Below, piece after piece: positions 15,071 to 22,505 of a DNA stretch of 37,748 nucleotides (position 1 is its first letter; each line of letters opens with the position of its first letter). The position numbers and the translations under genes were made by a program. Source of the stretch: Bacteroidota bacterium (GTDB lineage: Bacteria > Bacteroidota > Bacteroidia > Bacteroidales > Bacteroidaceae); contig JAEXAJ010000086.1 of assembly GCA_023458215.1 (NCBI GenBank), positions 1-37,748 of the forward strand, in the 5' to 3' direction. Under the pieces are notes generated by a model, which had not been told where the DNA came from, did no database searches, and saw nothing but the letters and a program-made list of their open reading frames with translations.

Positions 15071-16489
15071 ATGTCTAAAGAACTATTCTCTACGCTGCCC
15101 TATAAAGTGGCAGATATTACGCTTGCCGACTTCGGTCGCAAGGAAATCGATCTGGCAGAAAAAGAAATGCCCGGCCTTATGGCTCTTCGCGAAAAGTATG
15201 GAGAAACAAAACCGCTGAAAGGCGCCCGCATTATGGGTTCGCTGCACATGACTATTCAGACGGCGGTATTAATCGAGACACTTGTAGCACTGGGTGCGGA
15301 AGTACGCTGGTGTTCTTGTAATATATACTCAACCCAAGACCATGCCGCTGCTGCCATTGCTGCCAGTGGAGTAGCTGTATTTGCCTGGAAAGGTGAGACA
15401 TTGGCCGATTACTGGTGGTGTACACTCCAAGCTCTGAACTTTGCCGGCGGTAAAGGTCCTACAGTGATCGTGGACGACGGCGGAGATGCCACGATGATGA
15501 TACACGTAGGCTATGAGGCAGAAAACAACGCTGCCGTACTCGACAAAGAGGTGCATGCCGAAGATGAGATTGAGTTGAATGCCATCCTTAAACAAGTGCT
15601 GGCCGAAGACGACGACCGTTGGCATCGTGTAGCTGCCGAAGTTCGTGGTGTTTCGGAAGAAACCACTACCGGCGTACACCGTCTGTATCAGATGCAGGAA
15701 GAAGGCAAATTGCTGTTCCCCGCATTCAATGTCAACGACTCGGTAACCAAATCCAAGTTCGATAACCTGTATGGCTGCCGTGAATCTTTGGCAGACGGTA
15801 TCAAGCGTGCTACGGACGTAATGATTGCAGGTAAGGTAGTTGTTGTTTGTGGCTACGGCGATGTAGGTAAAGGTTGTTCACATTCTATGCGTTCCTACGG
15901 TGCCCGTGTGCTGGTAACCGAAGTTGACCCCATCTGTGCTTTGCAAGCTGCCATGGAAGGTTTCGAAGTAGTGACTATGGAAGATGCCTGCACAGAAGGG
16001 AATATCTTTGTAACCACTACCGGCAATATTGATATTATACGCATCGACCACATGGAGAAGATGAAAGACCAAGCCATTGTCTGCAACATCGGACACTTCG
16101 ACAACGAAATACAGGTAGAAGCCCTCAAGCATTTCCCGGGCATCAAGCGTGTGAACATCAAACCGCAAGTAGACCGTTACTACTTCCCGGACGGACACAG
16201 CATCATCCTGCTGGCCGACGGTCGCCTGGTAAACCTGGGCTGTGCTACCGGCCACCCGTCTTTCGTCATGAGTAACTCATTCACCAACCAGACCTTGGCA
16301 CAAATCGAGTTGTTCAACAAGAAATACGAAACCAACGTTTACCGTCTGCCCAAGTATCTGGACGAAGAAGTAGCCCGTCTGCATCTCGAAAAGATCGGTG
16401 TGAAACTAACGAAGCTCACTCCCGAACAAGCCGCCTACATCGGTGTAAATCCCGACGGCCCCTACAAAGCAGAACACTATAGATATTAA
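15071..16489 (+). CDS. ahcY: Adenosylhomocysteinase (SAH hydrolase)
   Basis: The enzyme reversibly splits S-adenosylhomocysteine to adenosine and homocysteine, using bound NAD, and so clears the product inhibitor of methyltransferases. The 472-residue length is normal for the bacterial form with the roughly 40-residue insertion. Visible signatures are [16 protein letters not shown] and [19 protein letters not shown] near residues 55-100, the NAD-binding [22 protein letters not shown] near residue 255 followed by [18 protein letters not shown], and the C-terminal KYDPHYRY-like tail here [13 protein letters not shown]. It has two promoters upstream and is followed by yfhO 110 bp downstream, with a repeat hairpin between. 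All expected regions are intact. Confidence 0.98.
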   Translation: MSKELFSTLPYKVADITLADFGRKEIDLAEKEMPGLMALREKYGETKPLKGARIMGSLHMTIQTAVLIETLVALGAEVRWCSCNIYSTQDHAAAAIAASGVAVFAWKGETLADYWWCTLQALNFAGGKGPTVIVDDGGDATMMIHVGYEAENNAAVLDKEVHAEDEIELNAILKQVLAEDDDRWHRVAAEVRGVSEETTTGVHRLYQMQEEGKLLFPAFNVNDSVTKSKFDNLYGCRESLADGIKRATDVMIAGKVVVVCGYGDVGKGCSHSMRSYGARVLVTEVDPICALQAAMEGFEVVTMEDACTEGNIFVTTTGNIDIIRIDHMEKMKDQAIVCNIGHFDNEIQVEALKHFPGIKRVNIKPQVDRYYFPDGHSIILLADGRLVNLGCATGHPSFVMSNSFTNQTLAQIELFNKKYETNVYRLPKYLDEEVARLHLEKIGVKLTKLTPEQAAYIGVNPDGPYKAEHYRY

Positions 16490-16491
16490 TT

Positions 16492-16585
16492 GGAATGAAG
16501 AATGAAGAATGAAGAATGAAGAATGACCATGCGGCGTGAGTGCGCAGCCAAATTCTTCATTCTTCATTCTTCATTCTTCATTCAT
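16492..16585. repeat. GAAGAAT-type hairpin element, copy 1 (ahcY/yfhO junction)
   Basis: Left arm: heptamer GAATGAA repeated from 16493 to 16526. Right arm: ATTCTTC repeated from 16552 to 16585. Between them sits a core with TGCGGCGTGAGTGCGCAGCC that can extend the hairpin (TGCG/CGCA). The core is shared with copies at 25085 and 26671. Confidence 0.88.
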
Positions 16586-16602
16586 AAAACTTTCGTTTTA
16601 TG
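16583..16602 (+). promoter_or_regulatory. Perfect hairpin enclosing the yfhO start codon
   Basis: CATAAAAC (16583-16590), loop TTTC, and GTTTTATG (16595-16602) form a perfect 8-bp stem whose last three bases are the yfhO ATG. It also touches the end of the repeat element. In the RNA it could hide the start codon. The stem is A-U rich, so its effect may be modest. Confidence 0.55.
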
Positions 16603-19101
16603 AAAAAGATTCTTCCTGATTTCATTGCCATACTAGTATTTGCGGTATTGTCATTCGCCTATTTCTTCCCGGCGGACATCGAGAACCGCATACTGTTCCA
16701 GCATGACATGGCTGCCGGAGCAGGTGCCGGACAAGAAGCTGCACAGTACCACGAACAAACGGGCGAACGTACGCGCTGGACGAACTCTATCTTTGGCGGT
16801 ATGCCGACCTATCAGATATCTCCGTCCTACGACTCTACCCAACCCTTGCAGTGGGTACAGAAGGTGTACCAACTCTTCCTGCCCAATTATGTATGCCTCA
16901 CATTTATCCTGATGCTGGGTTTCTACATATTGCTGCGTGCATTCGGCATACCTGTTTGGTTGGCGGGATTAGGGGGAATTATATGGGCATTCTCGTCCTA
17001 CTTCTTCATTCTGATATCTGCCGGACATATCTGGAAATTCATCACACTGGCTTACATACCGCCTACAATAGCCGGTATCGTGCTGGCTTACCGTGGCAAA
17101 CTATTATGGGGAGGAATCGTGACCGCCCTGTTTATAGCCTTGCAAATCGCATCAAACCACGTACAGATGTCCTACTACTTCCTGTTCGTTATCCTGTTCT
17201 TTGTGGGAGCCTATTTTGAAGATGCCTGGCGCAACAAGACGCTGCCGCAATTCTTCAAGGCAAGTGCAGTATTGGTTGTAGCAGCCCTTATCGGAGTAGC
17301 TACCAATTTATCGAACCTTTACCACACCTATACTTACAGTAAGGAAACCATGCGCGGCAAGAGCGAACTGGTAGAAACCGGCGAAGCTGCCAAGCAGACC
17401 AGTGGTGGACTGGAGCGCGATTACATCACTCAATGGAGTTACGGTGTGGACGAAACACTGACCCTGCTTGTGCCCAATTTCAAGGGAGGAGCTTCCGTCC
17501 CCCTCAGCAAGAATGAGAAGGCGATGGAAAAAGCAAATCCCACCTATAGTGGTCTTTACAGCCAATTGACCCAATACTTCGGCGACCAACCCATGACCTC
17601 GGGGCCTGTTTATGTAGGTGCTTTCGTGCTGTTTCTTTTCATCTTAGGATGTTTCATTGTACGCGGTCCGCTGAAGTGGGCGCTGATAGGAGCTACCTTC
17701 TTCTCCATCGTACTGGCATGGGGCAAAAACTTTATGCCACTGACTGACTTCTTTATTGATTACATCCCGATGTACAATAAATTCCGCGCCGTATCCTCCA
17801 TTCTGGTGATTGCCGAATTTACCATTCCGTTACTCGCTATCTTCGCCTTGAAGCGTGTACTCGATGAACCGGAGATCATTAAGACTAACAAAAAAGCAAC
17901 AGGCATCAGCCTGGCACTTACAGCCGGAGTTGCCTTGTTGATGTTTATCTCTCCGGGACTATTCACCAGCTTTATCCCTGCACAAGAAGCACAAATGCTA
18001 CAGAATGCTGTCGACCAGCAAATGATACCCGCCGCCGAGTTATCCGGTATCTTGAGCAATATGTCCGAGATGCGCGCCGCAATGGTCAGTTCTGATGCCC
18101 TACGCAGCTTCTTCATTATAATTATAGGATGTGCCCTGCTTTGGCTTTATGCCACCGGAAAGTTGCGCAAGACATTGGTTATATCAGGTATTGCCATTCT
18201 TTGCCTGGTAGATATGTGGAGTGTCAACAAACGCTATCTGAATGACGAACAGTTCATTCCGAACTCTACCCGAACAGAAACATTCAACAAGACAAAGGCT
18301 GACGAACTCATTCTGCAAGACAAAAGCCTGGATTATCGTGTACTGAACCTTGCTACCAATACCTTCAATGAAAACAATACTGCCTACTGGCATAAGAGCG
18401 TCGGTGGTTATCATGCAGCCAAGCTGCGCCGTTATCAGGAGATGATAGAGCGTCATATTTCACCCGAGATGCAAGCCGCTTACAGGGAAATTGCTACCGC
18501 CGGTGGTGAGATGGATAGTGTGGATGCTTCCAAATTCCGTGTGCTGAATATGCTGAACACGAAATACTTCATCCTGCCCGCCGGACAACAAGGACAAACC
18601 GTGCCCATCCTGAATCCTTACGCTTATGGCAATGCCTGGTTTGTAGACAAAGTGCAATACGTAGACAATGCCAATCAGGAAATTGAAGCACTCAACAACA
18701 TTCTTCCTACCGAAACAGCCGTTGTCGATGCCCGCTTTAAAGATATCCTGAAAGGTGCTACCGAAGGCTACAAAGATAGTTTGTCCAGCATCATACTGAA
18801 AGAGTACGAACCCAACCGCCTGGTTTACGAGACCAACAATGCCAAAGATGGCATTGCCGTCTTCTCCGAAATCTACTACCCGGATGGCTGGCAAGTAACC
18901 ATCGACGGCAAACCCGCCGATATAGCCCGTGCCAATTACATCCTGCGCACCCTGTATGTACCTGCCGGAAAGCACACCGTCGAGATGCGTTTCGACCCGA
19001 CCAGCTTGCACGTCACGGAAAGTATCGCATACGGTGCTTTGGCTCTATTGCTTATCGGGATCATTGCAATAGTACTGATAGCCAGGAAGAAGCAATCCTG
19101 A
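16600..19101 (+). CDS. YfhO-family polytopic membrane protein
   Basis: The 833-residue protein matches the bacterial membrane protein YfhO family (PF09586), GT-C-fold-like proteins linked in some bacteria to glycosylation of cell-wall polymers or lipids. It starts with a membrane segment (LPDFIAILVFAVLSFAYFF). The first extracytoplasmic loop holds FQHDMAAGAGAGQEA and WTNSIFGGMPTYQI, the family's conserved region. About a dozen membrane segments follow to residue 530. A large soluble C-terminal domain (about 540-795) contains VLNLATNTFNENNTAYWHKSVGGYHAAK and the YYPDGWQVTIDGKP module, and a final membrane helix (about 805-828) precedes a KKQS tail. The glycan or lipid substrate is unknown. It is downstream of ahcY in the same direction and is terminated by a strong hairpin. 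Confidence 0.88.
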   Translation: MKKILPDFIAILVFAVLSFAYFFPADIENRILFQHDMAAGAGAGQEAAQYHEQTGERTRWTNSIFGGMPTYQISPSYDSTQPLQWVQKVYQLFLPNYVCLTFILMLGFYILLRAFGIPVWLAGLGGIIWAFSSYFFILISAGHIWKFITLAYIPPTIAGIVLAYRGKLLWGGIVTALFIALQIASNHVQMSYYFLFVILFFVGAYFEDAWRNKTLPQFFKASAVLVVAALIGVATNLSNLYHTYTYSKETMRGKSELVETGEAAKQTSGGLERDYITQWSYGVDETLTLLVPNFKGGASVPLSKNEKAMEKANPTYSGLYSQLTQYFGDQPMTSGPVYVGAFVLFLFILGCFIVRGPLKWALIGATFFSIVLAWGKNFMPLTDFFIDYIPMYNKFRAVSSILVIAEFTIPLLAIFALKRVLDEPEIIKTNKKATGISLALTAGVALLMFISPGLFTSFIPAQEAQMLQNAVDQQMIPAAELSGILSNMSEMRAAMVSSDALRSFFIIIIGCALLWLYATGKLRKTLVISGIAILCLVDMWSVNKRYLNDEQFIPNSTRTETFNKTKADELILQDKSLDYRVLNLATNTFNENNTAYWHKSVGGYHAAKLRRYQEMIERHISPEMQAAYREIATAGGEMDSVDASKFRVLNMLNTKYFILPAGQQGQTVPILNPYAYGNAWFVDKVQYVDNANQEIEALNNILPTETAVVDARFKDILKGATEGYKDSLSSIILKEYEPNRLVYETNNAKDGIAVFSEIYYPDGWQVTIDGKPADIARANYILRTLYVPAGKHTVEMRFDPTSLHVTESIAYGALALLLIGIIAIVLIARKKQS

Positions 19102-19121
19102 TACATCAAGAAAATCCAATT

Positions 19122-19180
19122 ACTTTGTGGGGGAATGCGGAATGAGCCAAAGCCATTCTGCATTCCCCCACAAAGTTTAA
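19122..19180 (+). terminator. Strong terminator-like hairpin after yfhO
   Basis: A 23-bp stem (19122-19144 with 19154-19176; one G-U pair) closes a 9-nt loop, and the 3' side runs into TTTAAAAA. It starts 20 bases after the yfhO stop. The long G/C-rich core (GTGGGGGAATGC) makes it the most stable hairpin in the window. The T-run is short (about 4), so it may work in both directions or protect the 3' end. Confidence 0.8.
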
Positions 19181-19201
19181 AAATGAAATTCATCTGTCAC
19201 G

Positions 19202-19296
19202 CTATCACGCTTCCCATGATACGACACTGATAGTTAACACATTAAAGCGTGATAGATACCCGTGATAGATGCGTTACAGATAGAAGTATCTATCAC
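19202..19296. repeat. Nested inverted repeats with CTATCAC/GTGATAG motifs
   Basis: CTATCACGCTT (19202-19212) is perfectly mirrored by AAGCGTGATAG (19245-19255). GTGATAGAT (19262-19270) is perfectly mirrored by ATCTATCAC (19288-19296). GTGATAGAT also occurs at 19249. The block lies between the yfhO terminator and array C, and no gene is present in it. Confidence 0.7.
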
Positions 19297-19312
19297 ACGA
19301 GTTCCCGCATCA

Positions 19313-19444
19313 GTTTCAATGATGTAAACCATCAGTTTCAACAGTCAAAACTTCTGGTTTCAACGGTTGAAACTCCCAGTTCCAACGTATGAAACTGCTG
19401 GTTCCAATGCATGAAACTCTCGGTTTCAACCTATTGAAACAAAA
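19313..19444. repeat. 22-bp-period palindromic tandem array C (yfhO/permease convergent region)
   Basis: GTT(T/C)CAA(C/T) starts at 19313, 19335, 19357, 19379, 19401 and 19423: six units exactly 22 bp apart. Each unit is a 17-bp palindrome of the form GTTTCAACGGTTGAAAC followed by a 5-bp spacer that varies (CATCA, TTCTG, TCCCA, TGCTG, TCTCG). The palindromic arms are conserved while the central bases and spacers drift. The remainder of the gene-free stretch to 19726 holds a 13-bp stem hairpin at 19481-19510 (ACCGTTTCTACCC, loop TCAC, GGGTAAAAACGGT) and no supported gene. Confidence 0.92.
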
Positions 19445-19480
19445 CGGGGACACAGAGCATAGGAAAGTATACAACAGTTA

Positions 19481-19510
19481 ACCGTTTCTACCCTCACGGG
19501 TAAAAACGGT
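19481..19510. other. 13-bp hairpin downstream of array C
   Basis: ACCGTTTCTACCC at 19481-19493 pairs with GGGTAAAAACGGT at 19498-19510 with one mismatch, closing a TCAC loop. No T-run follows on either strand. It may be a protein-binding site or a processed 3' end of the minus-strand rbfA/permease message, which ends at 19727. Confidence 0.5.
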
Positions 19511-19726
19511 CCAAGTCAATAATACATGAAAAAACGCTATTTAGAGAGAGTCTCTTCTACAAATACATAACTATAATGTTCCACTAAATTCAATTACAGT
19601 CTGTTTCTATTCTGATACAAATGTACATAGCTGCCCCATTAATAGCAAATGAAATCTACATAATGGTAGTTTTTACCGACGAATGGCGGGTAAACGAACA
19701 CACAAAGCACAAAAATGAGGAGAATA

Positions 19727-20956
19727 TTACTTCTTCAGCAACCGCCGTGTAAGATAATGCACCGGATACCAAACTGACAAGAACCCTACCGCAATGACCG
19801 TTATAAATATCAGTAATACATCCGTCAAGTGGACACTGACCGGATAGGCATCGACTACAAAACTGCCATTACCTCCCAAGGATATAATACCGAAATGCTG
19901 TTGAAGAAAACAAAGCAGCAATCCGAGAAGTATGCCGGCAAATGCACCGAACACAGAGATAAGCCTTCCTTCGAATAAGAAGATACGAGCTACCAGTCTG
20001 TCGTCTGCACCCAGATTACGCAAGGTTTCCACATCTTCGCGCTTGTCAAGAATCAGCATCGAGAGAGAACCTATCACATTGAAACACGCAATAGCAAGAA
20101 TAAATGTAAGGAAAAGATAAGATATAAACTTCTCTATCTCCATGATGCGGAACACATCCGCCTGCTGCTCGTAGCGGTTCAGCACCGCATAGTGCCGTCC
20201 CAATATGCGGGAAATCTTCTTCTGCACAGATGCAACGTCCGCATCCGGTTTCAGTTTCAGTTCGATGGCCGAAACTTCTTTATCATAATTGAATAATCGC
20301 CGCGCAAAATCAAGCGAAGTAAGAATATAGCGACTGTCGTACTTTTGCTGGTTCACCACAAACACGGCTCCCGGTGAGAACAAGTAATCCCGATTGAAAG
20401 AAGCGGAAGGATTTCCCATATTGACCCGCACATTCCGCTTGGGAGCATAAACTTGCAAAGGGTCTACAAACTGAATGCCTGTACCCAATTCAGATACCAA
20501 CTCCACACCCAAAATGCCATAATCCACCACTTCATCGTGCAGGATGAACTCCCCGTTGCCATACAACAAGCTGTCAATGGAAGTCAATTGCTTAAAATTG
20601 TCATCCACACCTTTGATAACCGCCATCGCCTGACGGTCTTTATACTGCACCATGGCATTCTCTTCGAGCGTCTCCGTCCAAACCTCTATCTCCGGAAGCG
20701 CCCGCACTTGCTTGAAGGCGGCGCTGTTCGGTTCAAATACTTTTCCTTCGCGGATCGTTATCTTCAGCTCAGGGTCGAAAGCCGTAAAGAATCCCGCCAC
20801 CATCTCCTGAAAGCCATTGAACACGGAAAGCGTGCATACCAAAGCCAATGTAGCCAATGCCACCCCACACACGGATATACCGGATATGATGTTTATAGCA
20901 TTATGCTTCTTCTTTGAGAAGATATACCGGCGAGCTATGTAGAAGGGAAGGTTCAC
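19727..20956 (-). CDS. ABC transporter permease, LolC/LolE/FtsX type
   Basis: The 409-residue protein has the lipoprotein-releasing permease layout: a cytoplasmic N-terminus FYIARRYIFSKKKHNAINIISGISV, a first membrane helix (about 20-48), a periplasmic MacB-like core domain of about 220 residues, and three C-terminal membrane helices (about 270-300, 320-350, 370-400) with the FtsX motif around LDKREDVETLRNLGADDRLVARIFLFEG. The start codon is GTG at 20954-20956 and overlaps the rbfA stop in a GTGA tetramer, so translation is probably coupled. The ATPase partner (LolD-like) is not in the window. In related Bacteroides genomes, rbfA next to such a permease is a familiar pairing. Its work is probably extraction of lipoproteins from the inner membrane, inferred from the family. 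Confidence 0.9.
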   Translation of the reverse strand: MNLPFYIARRYIFSKKKHNAINIISGISVCGVALATLALVCTLSVFNGFQEMVAGFFTAFDPELKITIREGKVFEPNSAAFKQVRALPEIEVWTETLEENAMVQYKDRQAMAVIKGVDDNFKQLTSIDSLLYGNGEFILHDEVVDYGILGVELVSELGTGIQFVDPLQVYAPKRNVRVNMGNPSASFNRDYLFSPGAVFVVNQQKYDSRYILTSLDFARRLFNYDKEVSAIELKLKPDADVASVQKKISRILGRHYAVLNRYEQQADVFRIMEIEKFISYLFLTFILAIACFNVIGSLSMLILDKREDVETLRNLGADDRLVARIFLFEGRLISVFGAFAGILLGLLLCFLQQHFGIISLGGNGSFVVDAYPVSVHLTDVLLIFITVIAVGFLSVWYPVHYLTRRLLKK

Positions 20957-21285
20957 TTCAGCAACTCATCTATTTTATCAAGATAATCCAATGAATCGTC
21001 TACAAAGAACTTCAATTCGGGGATGATGCGAAGCTGATGACGCACACGTGAGCCCAACTCAAAACGAATGGACTTCATATTGGCATTGATATTCTTAATA
21101 ATCTCCTCTCCTTTCTCGGAAGGGAAGATACTAAGATAAGCACGTGCCACACTCATGTCCGGACTAATACGCACAGCGCTAACAGAGATCAATACACCTT
21201 GCATAGACTTGGTTTGTAACAAAAAGATCTCACTCAACTCCTTCTGGAGCAAACGGGCTATTTTATTCTGACGAGTAGTTTCCAT
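20953..21285 (-). CDS. rbfA: Ribosome-binding factor A
   Basis: RbfA is a KH-fold factor that binds the 30S subunit late in its maturation, near helix 1 of 16S rRNA. The 110-residue product starts METTRQNKIARLLQKELSEIF and contains the family core GVLISVSAVRISPDMSVARAYLSIFPSEK (read in segments), then FELGSRVRHQLRIIPELKFFVDDSLDY and IDELL at the end. The start at 21285 is preferred to an upstream in-frame ATG at 21312 that adds nine residues, because the family normally begins at METxRQNK. A -7 element sits upstream at 21310-21317. Its stop overlaps the GTG of the downstream permease. Confidence 0.96.
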   Translation of the reverse strand: METTRQNKIARLLQKELSEIFLLQTKSMQGVLISVSAVRISPDMSVARAYLSIFPSEKGEEIIKNINANMKSIRFELGSRVRHQLRIIPELKFFVDDSLDYLDKIDELLK

Positions 21286-21309
21286 AAATTCTTTTTCTAT
21301 AATTAACGG

Positions 21310-21317
21310 CAAAGTTA
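21310..21317 (-). promoter_or_regulatory. -7 element of the rbfA/permease operon
   Basis: Reads TAACTTTG on the minus strand, matching TAnnTTTG, 24 bases before the rbfA ATG at 21285. It lies at the upstream in-frame ATG (21310-21312), which argues against that start. No clear -33 element. Confidence 0.55.
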
Positions 21318-21391
21318 CGTATAATATCTTGGCAGACTTACATTTTATACTTTTTTTAGCATCCGAGCCCAGTCAATACCAAATAATAAAG

Positions 21392-21399
21392 TATATTTG
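21392..21399 (+). promoter_or_regulatory. -7 element of the tandem histidine kinase operon
   Basis: TATATTTG matches TAnnTTTG, 32 bases before the ATG at 21432. No -33 match at the right spacing was found. Confidence 0.55.
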
Positions 21400-21431
21400 C
21401 AGCTTATCACAACAAACGCATTGTTTTAAAT

Positions 21432-22505
21432 ATGAGGGTATACGTTTGGCTATTACTGCTACTCATTTCTTCTGCCGCTTTTGCAAAGGACAGCATTCGT
21501 TGGAAAGAAGCTGAGTTAAACATGCAGAAACAACAATATGAGGTCGCAGCAAAACTTTATGAAGAATTAAGCAACCAGTCGGACAGCGATTACGAAGAGA
21601 TCAACTCTCAAAAAGTAGCAGACTTGCGTAAAATATACTCCATCGACGAATTGGAATTGGCAAACAGCCAAGGACAAAACCGTATACTTTTAATGGCACT
21701 TATCATTCTGCCTATCCTCATTGCCATTGCCGGATATATTATTCTTTATCTGAGAAAGCAAAGAAAGAAATTAGTCTTGTCACAACAAGCGCTTAAGGAA
21801 GCCCAGGAAGCAGTAGAAAAATCCATTCATAACAAGAGTTTGTTCGTTTCGAACATGAGTCACGAGATACGTACTCCCTTGAATGCCCTATCCGGGTTCT
21901 CCGAGATACTTACCACACCGGGTATCGACGAAGAGACACGGAAGCAATGCTACGAAATTATCCAATTAAATTCACGCCTGCTAATCAATCTCCTCAACGA
22001 TGTGGTGGATATCTCTTGTTTGGACATAACCAACATGAAATTCGATTTAAGGAAGTACGATGCAGTGGCTCTTTGCGAAGGTATTATCCAGACCGTAAAT
22101 GGCATTAAGCAGACACAAGCCGAAATATCCTTCGAAACCAACTTACCCACGTTAGAGATTGAAACAGACACTTCGCGCTTGCAGCAAGTATTAATCAATA
22201 TTCTTATCAATGCCACGAAGTTTACCAAAGAAGGCAGCATCGTACTACGGCTAGAACAGAACGAGGAAGGCCATGCACTGTTCTCAATCACAGATACCGG
22301 CTGCGGCATTCCGCTAGAAAAACAGCCCACCATCTTTGCCCGCTTCGAACGGGTAGACGAGAAATCGCAAGGAACAGGTATCGGACTTTCCATCTGCCAA
22401 TTCATCATCGAGCGTTTCGGTGGGAAAATTTGGATTGACCCGGAATATACCAACGGCTCGCGTTTTGTGTTTACTCACCCTATAAAACTGGAGGGCATAG
22501 TATGA
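21432..22505 (+). CDS. Sensor histidine kinase with a very short periplasmic TPR-like sensor
   Basis: The 357-residue kinase has a signal peptide (residues 1-19), a short periplasmic part with one TPR-like helix pair (WKEAELNMQKQQYEVAAKLYEEL, about 24-47), a linker KVADLRKIYSIDELELANSQ, a membrane helix at about 85-107, and a full kinase core. That core has H144 in FVSNMSHEIRTPLNALSGFSE, the N box LINILINATKFT, the G1 box ITDTGCGIPLE and the G2 box GTGIGLSICQFIIERFGG. Relatives in Bacteroides normally have several TPR repeats before the linker, so the sensor looks reduced. Its stop overlaps the start of the next gene in an ATGA tetramer, indicating coupled translation with a degenerate kinase. 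No response regulator lies nearby. Confidence 0.92.
   Translation: MRVYVWLLLLLISSAAFAKDSIRWKEAELNMQKQQYEVAAKLYEELSNQSDSDYEEINSQKVADLRKIYSIDELELANSQGQNRILLMALIILPILIAIAGYIILYLRKQRKKLVLSQQALKEAQEAVEKSIHNKSLFVSNMSHEIRTPLNALSGFSEILTTPGIDEETRKQCYEIIQLNSRLLINLLNDVVDISCLDITNMKFDLRKYDAVALCEGIIQTVNGIKQTQAEISFETNLPTLEIETDTSRLQQVLINILINATKFTKEGSIVLRLEQNEEGHALFSITDTGCGIPLEKQPTIFARFERVDEKSQGTGIGLSICQFIIERFGGKIWIDPEYTNGSRFVFTHPIKLEGIV

Noticed and set aside
19313..19444. Array C as a CRISPR array
   Set aside because: Repeats are 17-bp palindromes with only 5-bp spacers on a 22-bp grid, the repeats are degenerate, and no cas gene is present.
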